From assembly GCA_030407005.1 (NCBI GenBank), contig JAUDYN010000004.1, forward strand, positions 4,030,001 to 4,094,000: a stretch of DNA of 64,000 nucleotides, given 5' to 3'. The notes beneath the pieces were generated by a model. That model worked only from the letters and a program-made list of their open reading frames with translations, was not told the origin of the DNA and did no database searches. This DNA comes from Desarmillaria ectypa. Taxonomy: Eukaryota > Basidiomycota > Agaricomycetes > Agaricales > Physalacriaceae. Positions 23,321 through 33,519 of this stretch are shown here, piece by piece; position 1 is the first letter of the stretch, and each line of letters opens with the position of its first letter. A program made the translations under genes and the position numbers.

Positions 23321-26303
23321 CTAAGGTTGAAAAGAGACATTTGATTGTGTTAAGGCAGTCACATCCCGCGTACTCGCATCCATCGATGACGAAGACACCT
23401 GTAGAGAAACTTGAAAGTCTACCCACTTCAACTGTGGGTCATCCAATGGAAATGGTTGCCCGTGTTTACAAACGATTTCCGCGAACTCCCTCAGAAGCTT
23501 GGTGGAATCCTCAACTTTCTCCTCAAACCTCATGCCTCGCCAAATCCAGATGAGAACCCAGTCCACAATGCAAGGCCAGATTGCTTCAAAGCCCGGTTTA
23601 GGGGGTTTCTTCCGAATATTAGCAGCGAGCGCATATTTGTACCCACAAAGTTCTGATGTTGACCCAAAAATTGCCTGGTGGGGAAATGAGTCACTCATTC
23701 CACACCAGAGGAGGCACCAGGCAAAGGATTCAAGGTCGTGCCAATACCCCCGCTTAACTGAACCGTCGTCCCTCTGCAGCAATTCCAGCGCTATGAACGG
23801 GTGCGTCCCCGTCTGCTCCCAGCCTTTTTTCTGTGGTGATACATCTCCAGGATTCATGAGTGCAGCCAGGTCAAAGTCATTCAAGATTGCCTTCCCAGTA
23901 ACGATACCGTACATCAAATTGTTGGTACTGATGTCACCATGTGCTACACCGATGCACCAGAGCAGATAGTGGCCTGTAATAAGCGCGTTGTCAGGAGAGA
24001 ATAATGTGAAAGCAATAAACGTACAACGGATGAGCTCCCAGAATGCCTTCCAGAAATCCTGTCCATCACAGTCCGTGATAGGGTGTAGTTTGTGAGAAAC
24101 CATCCAGAGGAGGGTACGTGAGTGCTCAGCATGGAGACCAGCAAGTTGACGAATGATGGTGGTCGATGTATACTTCACCTCTTGCCAGCCAACGACCGTC
24201 GGAATGTGCTCAATGACGTATGCCTTGAATTCACCAAGATATTGATTTGCCCTAGAAATAGCCTCTGCGATGATCTGAGGCTCCCTATCTTGAGAATTCT
24301 CCGGCCACGCTGCCTTGAAAAACAAAGGCTGCGGTTTCCTAGTTGAATCTGGGGTGTTGGGGAGAATGCTCAGGGGGCTTTGTTGTAGTACTGGAAAACT
24401 CGACGGTGTATTTTGCGGAGTATTCGAGGCGTTGAGATAATTGGAACACCATTTCTTGGGGAGAGTTGGTGTGGAACCAGGACTGGGAGGCATCGAGGTG
24501 GCAATGTGAGTATTGGATAATGCATCGTGGGGTCCTTGAGGTGCGATGGACTGCTCGGAACCGTCAAGAACATGGGAGGTAGCCGCGGATGGAACAGAGG
24601 TCACTGAAACAAGTGGAGGTGGACTGATCTTTGCATCATCAGACAACCATGCATCTGCCCCGAATGTTCGGCGTCCCACAAGTTGGAAAAGTGGTCTCTT
24701 TGCTTTGTCAGACTCGAGGTAGAAGGGGACTGGTCCGTTCTCTGTCGTTTGAGATATCCGGATGTCAGATAATCCCCACATCGCAGCGTCAAACCGCTGG
24801 AGCATAATGACCATCACGACAAACAGTGGAAGTTGTCCAATGATGTCGATAGGTTGTGTCACGATGCAGCCCTCGGTATCATACCAGCGGAGACTGAGCA
24901 TGTTATCTATGGATGTCATGTCAGCCTTGATGAAAGCGCAAGGGTAAGAATCACAACCTTCAAGTAGAAGAACGATGCTATGGGTTACATTCCATGCTGC
25001 CTGAAGACGCTCGATGGCGTAATATGCGCACCGAATCTCTGCAGTAATGCGGGGTGGATAGAAATGTAATATCTTGCGCTTCTTCTGCGAGGACGTCGTT
25101 TTATGTGCATACTGTGACCCCTCCACCTCCGCATGGCTACGCTTCTTCTCACGGCTGCGGGAGGAAGCAGCACCAGTGGAAAAACCCGAAGCTTGACTGG
25201 CCGATCGACGTCCGATTTCGCTCTTGGGTTCACTAGACTGTAGAACATCAGACGCAGGAGTGGAAGAAGCTGGAAGTAGAGAGTCAGAACAGATATCAGA
25301 ATTGGAAATTGAACAAGGAACATACTGCCACCCAACACCTGTTTCTCGAGCATAGGCTGATCAAGCGGCGTACTCTCGATGACTCTGTGTGCCTTCAATT
25401 CGGGGGAACAATGAACATCCAGCCAACTTGTCTGTTCATCAATGTCTTTTCGCGCCCACTTCCGTTCCTTAGACTCGGTCTCAACCGACTGTACCCAGGA
25501 TCGATAATCGAAATCTTTGCACGTATCGTCGAGCTTGAGGAGGTGGGATAATTGGACGATGATGTTATCTGGCTTGCGCTTCATGGTCGGTAAATCCACC
25601 TCGATTTGCTTGGATTCAATTACCAGGGGATCATTTGGAATGACGATGATTCGGTTGTGGTCGCTTAAGCATGGTAGCCTGCCAAAAAGGTGTTCATCAT
25701 ATTCAAGCATAATGGTATTTATGGCGTTGGAGATTGGGAGGTAGCGCTGCATCTCTGACTTTCCCTGGCAGCTGAGAGGCATCAGTATACACATTCAAAA
25801 GAGAAAGCTATGACGCACAAGTCCTTCAAGTGGGATTTCATTCTTTGCGACATCTCTGACCGGGTCTTAGTCTCTGGGGTAGTCTCTGATGGTGAGAGCT
25901 CCGGCGAGGCCTTTGCTGACGTCGGAAGACTAGAATTGCAGGATCTGATGGAATCTTCGAGCATCTCGTCAAAGAGCTGATCGGCGTCATATTTGGCTAT
26001 GTCCAAGGCCGCCGCATCCTTCCCGTCAGCAGAGACACCGAGTAACATCTTCACGAGTAGGGCCTTGAGCAGGGACACGAATTCGACTATTTGCGTGCCT
26101 TCTAGTTCGTTTTTAACAAGCATTGCATCATCTGGTCAATGTAAGCCTTTTGGTGCTGTTGAACGCAGAACGAAATAGGGGGTCACGCACTGGTCATCCT
26201 GGTTGAACACAGTATCTGAAGCAGTGCCACGGCTCTGTGATGTGGACTCGACTTTTGGTCTCTGGCTGGTACCTTTCGGGGGCGTGTTGGGCACCACTGT
26301 GGT
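23321..26303 (-). CDS. FunK1-type fungal protein kinase
   Basis: Minus-strand exons that connect well are about 26123-25819, 25771-25326, 25269-24025 and 23973-23321. Introns have GTGCGT, GTATGT and GTACGT donors. The last intron (24024-23974, 51 bp) is a multiple of three and stop-free, so it can be missed; removing it yields a tighter HYLLWCIGVAHGDIS run. Kinase motifs are HGDISTNNLMY (catalytic loop, Gly where many kinases have Arg), LNDFDLA (DFG equivalent), GTHPFIALELL (activation-loop end) and HDLESFAWCLLW. These identify the FunK1 family, expanded in agaricomycetes, with unknown substrates. A middle low-complexity linker is rich in Ser, Thr and Pro. Upstream, an exon with TPPKGTSQRPK (about 26303-26190) looks right but its phase does not join cleanly, so the 5' end is unresolved or frameshifted. 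The retroelement nest begins about 150 bp beyond. Confidence 0.8.
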
Positions 26304-26309
26304 TATTCA

Positions 26310-27249
26310 GATGAATGAAAGGGTGTATGGTGAGTAGAGAGAGAGGGTCAAGATACAAGCAAGTAAGGTAGTGGCAAAAGATTTAGACGCGACAAGGCCC
26401 TGACAGATAACATAAGTAAATAGATACATATAGATAACGTCATATCCGAAGTGTGACATCTTGGCAAAGCTATACTAAGGGCAAGATACATGCAGGGTAA
26501 CTTGTTGTCCACCACCCTAGATGTAGTAGCTGATGATGAGACCATCATTAAGAAGATAAGTGTCCCTCAATGTGACATAGTCTTTCATTATACAGATGCT
26601 GCTGCTGCCAGAAAGAAATTGAGTCTTCATTATGGCTTTCCAAGGATATATCTTTCACTCTGATAGCTCAAATATTTCCAGATAAAAACACTGCAGAGCC
26701 AATGCAACACCAATGGCACTGATGGTCAGTCATTCATTTAGGATTTTTACCACTTCCAGATGCTTATTCTTTAACAGATTTGAGCCTCAAAGTTCCAGGA
26801 TTGAACCAAGAGGGTAATTAATATTACCTTTCTTGTCAAGGTCTCTGGGGGTCTAAATCTGCTGCTTATAAAGGATACAAAATAATGTGATCACCCAGCA
26901 ATCCCTCTGTGTTAGACTTATTGGTGGTCCAGAATTCCATCACAAGTCATTGATCATGATCTTTGACAATAGAGAAAGCATTGGGTCTCTACTTGATTCC
27001 ATGTTGGGATAGCAATCCTGAGCAAGTATCAGAATGTACTCAAAGGATTGGCTTACTCAGCAGGATTAACTTTGGATTGTAAAAGTGGACAAATATAGTA
27101 TTTCATAGTAAATTTTAGAAATAGTACAATATGTATGTAAGTGCGACACCTCTTGCTCAAGAGATAGTATTTTATCCTCTTTTCTGCATTCTCCTCATTC
27201 TCATTACAACAGGTTATGGTCCCCAGCCTTAAATGAACTACTTACATTA
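26310..27249. other. left margin of the retroelement nest
   Basis: CpG becomes rare to the right of about 26450, marking the change from gene DNA to transposon-type DNA. Plus-strand fragments (around 26570 and 26830-27090, for example QGLWGSKSAAYKGYK) look like decayed coding sequence with stops, but I cannot assign them. The segment ends at the outer end of the LTR at 27250. Confidence 0.4.
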
Positions 27250-27649
27250 TATTAGACCCATGCTCCATGTGATTTTCTGACATGCATATTCTTGTAGGCT
27301 GCCTCGAGTTTGGGCAATCACCCTTGGGTATGGCTATGGTCTGTGAATCGAAGTGTAGAGTATGTGGTATAGAGATTAACTTTAGTTGAAAGATGGGGAG
27401 TATACAGTGAATACTACCCTACTTATATACATAAAGGAAACAGTTTAATTATAAAACTGTCCATGAGTAGTCCATGTGTAAATGGCAGGGAAAGAACATG
27501 TTAGTTGAATGACTGTAGTGATGTGGTTATGAATAGAAAAGAGCATGGTGATTTCTGCAGATAAGAGATGGGGATGTGATTGAGTGATAGTGATGGTTGA
27601 TTAGATAGAAGATAAGGTTGATAATGGAAATAATGGAAAAATCATAACA
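27250..27649 (-). mobile_element. LTR L1 (400 bp), 3' LTR of the minus-strand Gypsy element
   Basis: On the minus strand it starts TGTTATGATTTTTCC at 27649 and ends near GGGTCTAATA at 27250 (the usual terminal CTAACA has decayed). It contains a TATATAAGTAG promoter-like box. A purine-rich GGGGGTAA just inside the element (27650-27657) fits a polypurine tract. It lies directly downstream of the integrase/chromodomain fragment on the same strand. Confidence 0.7.
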
Positions 27650-27804
27650 TTACCCCCTTGTTAAAGCAGTCATTCTGACTGCTAAGGTTCTTCTTTGAGG
27701 GTGTCATATTGTGAGGATACTTGGGTGGTCCAGTATGCCTCCAGTAATGATTTCCATTGAGTTTGGTCTGGATTCTTTATCCATCATTGGACTCCATCCC
27801 TTCA

Positions 27805-29215
27805 TTATGCCAGGTAAGTCACCTCTCTGTTTTCTGAATACTTGTGGTTGAGTATGTGAGTCACTGCTTTGTTTGGTGTTATGATTTTGGTGATGTTCAC
27901 TGCTTGTCCTTGTTGTATGGTTTTTTCATAGTTGGAGATCACTTCCTGTGCATTTGTCATTTTGGTCTCTCTAACCCATGAGTTATGTTCCTGTGTCCAA
28001 CCCTTCAATTTGACTAGATAGTCCATTATGATCCTAGATCATTGTCCTTTCTTGGTACATACCCAATAGGTCCATGAATCTAACACTTCTTCAATCTTGT
28101 ATTCTTTTTGTCCATTGACAAGGTCTGATGGTGGTGGTGGTGGTGGTTGGTTAGGGAAGGAGGGTGCAATGTAGGGTGTTAGCAGCTTTTTGTTGAATTG
28201 GGAATGTATTTTCCAATGAGGTGGCAGTCTCAATTTGTATGTTGCCATGCTGGTTTTTTCAAGGATTTTGAACAGTCCTGTTTATTTGTCATTGAGCTTT
28301 TTCTTGGGTTGGGGTAGGTGAAGGTTGCTGGTGTCTAGCCAGACCTGCTCACCAATTTGGTAAACTTGCATGGCTCATTTTCTCTTGTCATACTGCACTT
28401 TCATCTGAATTACTGCCTTTTCTAGTGCATCATGCACCTCCTTATGGACTTGAGCCATGGTTTCAGTGAATTCCAAGGCTGTTGGTTTAGTGAATAGAGT
28501 GTTTCATATTGTGTCAGATATGAGTCAGAGATTTCTCTCATAAAGAGTCATGAATGGCCTTTTGCCTGTGGCCAAGTGTACTCAGTTGTTATGGGCAAAT
28601 TTGGTGAGAGGTAGCCACTTGGTCTAGTCATCCTGTCAATGGTTGATGAAGACTCTGAGGTATTTTTTGATCTTCTGATTGACTTTTTCTGTTTGCCCAT
28701 TTGTTTGTGGATGGTAGGCCATGGAAGTGTTCAGGGTGATGTTCAGCATCTGGTAGAGTTCTTTCATAAAGATTAATATGAATTGAGGGCCTCAGTCAGA
28801 GATGATCACTTGGGGCATCCCATGCTTAGTGTAGACATGGTCATGGAGGATTCATGCCCATCCTTCAGCAGAGAGTTCTTCATGACAGGGTACACAGAAG
28901 ATGGTTTTGGAAAACTGATCCACTACTACAAGTAGTGCATCATAGCCATCAGACTTGGGGAGTCCAGTGATCATATTGACAGAGATGTGAGTCCAGAGAG
29001 TGTCAGGGACAGTGTTGGGATGTAGAGGTGTGGCCTTGGCCTGTGTACTGCTCTTGGTGCATTGGCATGTTTTGCATCCTTTAATGTACCTTTCCACATC
29101 TTTCTTCAGCTTTGGCCACCAATATTCATAGAGGACAAATTCAGTGGTTTTGGCTATTCTGGGGTGATCTGCTGTGATGTGGTCATGATGTCAGGCAATA
29201 ATTTCTCCACATAAG
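27805..29215 (-). pseudogene. Gypsy integrase with chromodomain, 3' part of pol, degenerate
   Basis: Read from 29215 downward: HHDHITADHP and CKTCQ form the HHCC zinc finger. Next come LWTHISVNMITGLPKSDGYDAL and VVVDQFSKTIF, the start of the integrase catalytic core. Further down there are stop-riddled remnants. At 28026-27805 YLVKLKGWTQEHNSW matches a chromodomain, which targets chromoviral Gypsy elements to marked chromatin. Many Arg codons appear as TGA. The reading is cut off exactly at 29215, where LTR L2 begins on the opposite strand, so reverse transcriptase and RNase H are missing on this side. Not functional. Confidence 0.75.
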
Positions 29216-29610
29216 TGTTATGATTTTTCCATTATCTTATCACTATCATGTCAGAATGCTTACACATTCCATTCTTATCCAACTGTTCCCACTCTCTCAG
29301 TCTTATCAATCCACAAGGACTCCATCTATTTCTAATAGCCTCGCCATTACTGGACCACAGTTGTCTGATTCCCTCCTGTCTCACACAGGTACCATACTAT
29401 TTCATCTATTATTAGCATCATGCTTTCAGTATATAAGTAGAGTAGTTTTTGTACTTACTCTCTATCTTTCAACTAAACTTTAATCATATACCTTCTACTG
29501 CACTACTCTAAAGACCCAACTGTCCTCTAACCACAGGTGATTGTCTGAATGCAAGACAGCCCTAGAGTGACATAAAGTCCCAAGATCACATGCCAGACAG
29601 GATCTTAACA
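29216..29610 (+). mobile_element. LTR L2 (395 bp), 5' LTR of the plus-strand element E1
   Basis: Starts TGTTATGATTTTTCC at 29216 and ends GATCTTAACA at 29610. It contains TATATAAGTAGAG near 29431. It belongs to the same family as L1, L3, L4 and L5. The flanks ATAAG and TTAGT differ, so it is not a solo LTR at its own target site. It is followed by a gag-like region in the same direction and is best read as the 5' LTR of E1. Confidence 0.7.
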
Positions 29611-29775
29611 TTAGTCAAAAGATTCTTCTACTGCTTCCTATACTCTAGATGTAAAAGAAGCCTATAACCAATGAAAATCAGCAAAACCAAAAAAAATATC
29701 ACTCTCAGCATTGCAATTGGTGGTGCTGCACTCCTTGTTATATTCACCACCCTCTTTATATTAACATACAAAGAA

Positions 29776-31120
29776 ATCTGCACCCTTCTCCATCAAGAGC
29801 AGTGACCCCACTGCTCATCACAAATCCCTCCCCACCCTCCCCAACACCCAGACCATGGCCTTCCCAGGAGGCCCTCTCCCATCTGACTGGGACCCAGGAA
29901 GAAGATACTACTCCCTCACCCTCAGGTCCAATTCTCAAACACCTTCTTCTCCTCCAAGGACAACAATAACAACAGGGCCTTGACCTCAGGCCCCTCAACA
30001 TACAGGCTGGAATGACCCACCCTCTCCCCTGCCCAAGAATACATGAGGGACATATGGGCTGAGATCCAAGACCCCCCCCCCCCCATACTTCCCCTCCCCA
30101 ATGTCCCCATTCCTCAACTCTGGCATGACTCTACTTTGGGGTCTGCCACCCCAACAATCCAGGGATGGATGGAAACCATCCCTATGGGCCCTGGGCCCAT
30201 AACATCCAACAAGAATCCTGGCCTTGAGGAGGAACAGATTCTTCCTCCTCACTCCTAATCATTAAAATCTCCAGCAACTCCAATGAGGAACCAGACATCA
30301 TGACCCCAACCATGACCCCTTCCATTCCCCCCAACAGCCCATTCAATGTTGATGGGCCTGACCAAAATTGGCCAGAACTTGCTGAGATCAATCAGGAAAT
30401 ACTTGGCCCTATCAGGGCCACCACCTAGGAGCTTCAAAGGAGGGACATTGAAAGAAGAATGGGTTGGGTGGAAAGCTGACCCAACATGAATGAGTGGCTG
30501 GCACTCAACCAAGGCAATCCCATATGGGTGCCACAATCTGGGCATGGATACATGCAAACAGGAACTGGGAGCTATATGGCCCTGCCTCCAGTGACATGGT
30601 ACCTGGGCTTTGCCCTAGGACAGCAGTGGAGCAATGGGCTTTGGAGCATGCCCTTCAACAACTTTGGCAATTGGAGATTGCCAGAAGGGAAGAGAATGGG
30701 CAGGACACCCAACTTTAATGAGTTTATATATGACTATGGACATTACAGTGGGCTGGGATACTCCCAGCCCCAATACATGAACTCTCCCAATTACCCTCCC
30801 AACACCCTGGTCACAAGACCACAACCTCTGCCTGACTCACCACTGTGAAGTCAGGCATGTCAACAAGGCTACTACCCTTACCAGGGTGGCAGTCTTCTAT
30901 TTGCAGGCTTGGGCAAGGAACCCAAGTCTGCCATGGCCCCTACAGGCTCCACCCCTGCAGGGTCATTCCCAAAGATGGCAGAAGAACTCTGGGAGCAGAC
31001 AAAAACTGTGCTAGCCAAGAAAGAAAGATGCATACAGGAAATGCATGAAGAACTCACCAAGGAGGAAGCTGCCAAGAAATTAATGATGGTGATATGCCAT
31101 CTATGCATTCACACCTAGAT
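29776..31120 (+). pseudogene. E1 gag, N-terminal low-complexity part
   Basis: Three plus-strand frames alternate through a Pro/Gly/Asn/Trp-rich sequence, for example MNEWLALNQGNPIWVPQSG at 30486 onward. Near 30.96-31.11 kb there is a helical Lys/Glu-rich segment (KKERCIQEMHEELTKEEAAKK). There is a run of 13 or more C near 30.07 kb. Its position after the 5' LTR and before the gag core makes it the gag leader. It contains no intact frame. Confidence 0.5.
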
Positions 31121-31129
31121 TTTGTGATT

Positions 31130-32440
31130 TTGTAACAATACTATTGCACAATCTATCCTATACTAGTGATACATAGAGGACTATAGCTGAGGCTTTGAGC
31201 TGATAGTTAAATGCAGTAAGCAACTGGTACAGCCAGGACTTAGATGTGACACCATTAGTGGGTTAAATCTATCAGCCAGTCAGACTAGTAACTCGAATGC
31301 TAGCAGGACTAAGTGAAATACAGCCACTAGCAAACAAAGGATGCTACTAGCACACAAAAACCAGGAGCAGAGTACACAGATCTCATGAAGTTCTGTCACT
31401 AGCAGCCCAGACTGGGCATAAACGCCTAAGTCAGGATAACTAGTCACATGGCAATCTTGAAACAGGACTTAGAAATAAATTAGGAATGGATTAACCTTGA
31501 GCCCAGATCCGACTATTTCGATATAGATCTCTTATGATTGATGCTAGTGGAGCCGGACTGCACCCTCGATCATGATCGGATAGCTGTTACAGGTACCAAT
31601 ATCCGGATATCCATATAACCGCGTTACTAGGGCCTGTAGTTGTGCCAAGGGTGCGGAAAGACCAACTGTGGAGTCTCTAGACCGAATATTTGAAAAGAAA
31701 ACAGACTAGACCGACTATTGTGTGATTATTCACCATTATTCGTGACTAGCCAAGAAATCCTTACCAATATACCCTATACCCAGATGATATTTATAGTTTT
31801 GCCTCAGTAGTATATAAGTAGTGGGATGGGCGCTCGTGAAAACCAGGCAAGCCATCCCCGCAGTTGAGCCCTCACTGGTAGTAACTGGTGTCCCCAATTA
31901 AAGGCTTTTGTGCTTAACCTCGATGAAGTGATTAATAGTCGCTAAGTCACCCATAGAATTGCATTGAATTGAAGTCCATTAGAGTCACTGTTGTGTCCTG
32001 CAAAGGTCCGGAGTGTTTTGAAGTTAGTTCAAGCAAAGTTCTCGGAGTTATAGTTTATTCTTAGGCCAAGAGTGCCACTAGTTAGCCAAGAGTGCGGCTA
32101 GTCAAGTGTTTATCACTTGTAGGAAGCAGTATAGGGCCAAGAGTGCCACCAGTCTGAAGCAGTTTCAGTCAGAACGAGCGCAGTAGCTCAAACCAAGTCA
32201 CTCTTATCCAATTGTGTCTTACCCACCCCACTAGTACGAGTAGTACTTTGTATAAACTCACTAGTAACAAATAAAACGTCTTTAAGACAATTGTACTTGA
32301 TTATTGAAGTCTGCAGAGTGCTTCCATCATACTTGAAACCGCCCGAATTCAATATTGGTGATTAAGTGTAGAGTAGTAAGAGGTTTAGTGTGATTGGTGT
32401 TCATTGCCATTCCCTAATTCTTTTGTCACTCGCCATTACC
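31130..32440 (+). mobile_element. LTR-like insert, CpG-retaining, nested in E1 gag
   Basis: About 1.2-1.3 kb between the two halves of the E1 gag. It contains promoter-like TATATAAGTAGTGGG near 31810, an AATAAA near 32270, and internal short direct repeats of GCCAAGAGTGCC/GC (around 32075, 32095 and 32135). CpG is common here, unlike both flanks. No protein-coding frame. A likely left end is TGTGACACC at about 31239 or TGTAACAA at about 31130. I could not find a matching target duplication, so the ends are approximate. The comparison with the minus-strand gag at 40.4-41.1 kb, which is continuous, shows this is an insertion. Confidence 0.55.
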
Positions 32441-33487
32441 AAGCACATCAATGGTGTATCATCAATCTCAAGTCTGCCCCCCAGACAAGGTTCTCCCAAC
32501 CCCATACCCAATCCTGTCAGGAATGCACCTGATGATGCCCCCTACCTGAGGATCAAATGTGTCCTGGTCCAACCCTCTAAGCCCTTCAAGGGGGACCACA
32601 ATGACATAGAGTGCTTTATAGGTGATTGCATCACCTATTTTGGAGTGTTCTGTCACTACTTCCAAGTGCCATCACACTTGGTACTGTTTATGACCTCACA
32701 CTTTGAAGGGGCTGCCAAGGATTGGTGGGTTTACAAGAGACCTGAATTCTGGGTTGGTGATGCCTATGATGGCACCAGTGCCCACTTCTGCTATCCTGCC
32801 TGGGATGACTTCATTAACATGGTCTCTTGCCAATTTGGAGACCCTGCAATTGAAGAAGTCCATGAAAAACAGATGTTCAACCTCCAAATGGGAACACAGC
32901 CCACTTCCCACTACTTCCAGAAGCTGGAAGAAGAGGCCAAGTTAGCAGGCTGGAGGACCAACAAGAATGAGCATGGCACCATGGTGAAGGCCATTTGTCT
33001 CAGAGTACCAACCTCCTACATGACCTTCATCTCTAACATGGGCATCAACATCCTGTGCTCATATCCAGAATGGAAGGAATGGATCTCATGAATGTATGAG
33101 AAATGCCAAAGAAAATGGGACTTTGACCAGATGACAGGTATTCCCTGAGATGGGCAGAAGAAGGTCTCCCATCCCAACTCCCAACAACAACAGCACCCCA
33201 GCAGCAAAGCTGCCACTGGGGTGACAAGTTCCTTGGCCTCAAAGTTGACTGCTAACACAGGGGTCAGTTGGGATACTGGAACTGGTCAGTGAACAACATA
33301 TGGAGGAGTGGGTAAGCCCATGGAGATTGATTGATGAAAGGCAGAAGGAAGATGCTTCAGATGTGATGAGAAAGGTCACCTGGCAAAGGACTGTCCCAGA
33401 AGAAAGGAATTTAAGGACATTTGGTCAGTAGGGCCCACTAATGAAGTGGTGCTGCCTATGGCCAAGATTGAGGAGGCAAAAGAATAG
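32390..33487 (+). pseudogene. E1 gag core and CCHC zinc knuckle
   Basis: PSKPFKGDHNDIECFIGDC opens the capsid-like gag domain. FEGAAKDWWV and YPAWDDFINMVSCQFGDP follow, typical of fungal Gypsy gag. After a TGA near 33089 the frame continues to CFRCDEKGHLAKDC (about 33345-33390), a C-x2-C-x4-H-x4-C nucleic-acid-binding knuckle. The gag frame ends at a TAG at 33485-33487, directly followed by a hairpin. There is not a single CpG between about 32433 and 33489. Confidence 0.75.
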
Positions 33488-33519
33488 GTCGATAAGGGTT
33501 TGATTCCCCTTGCTCGACC
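33487..33519 (+). other. hairpin immediately after the gag stop codon
   Basis: GGTCGA (33487-33492) pairs with TCGACC (33514-33519), and inside it AAGGG (33494-33498) pairs with CCCTT (33507-33511). The structure starts at the last base of the gag TAG. Its two CpGs are the only ones between about 32.43 and 33.94 kb. It could be a fold acting at the gag-pol junction or a chance palindrome. Confidence 0.45.
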
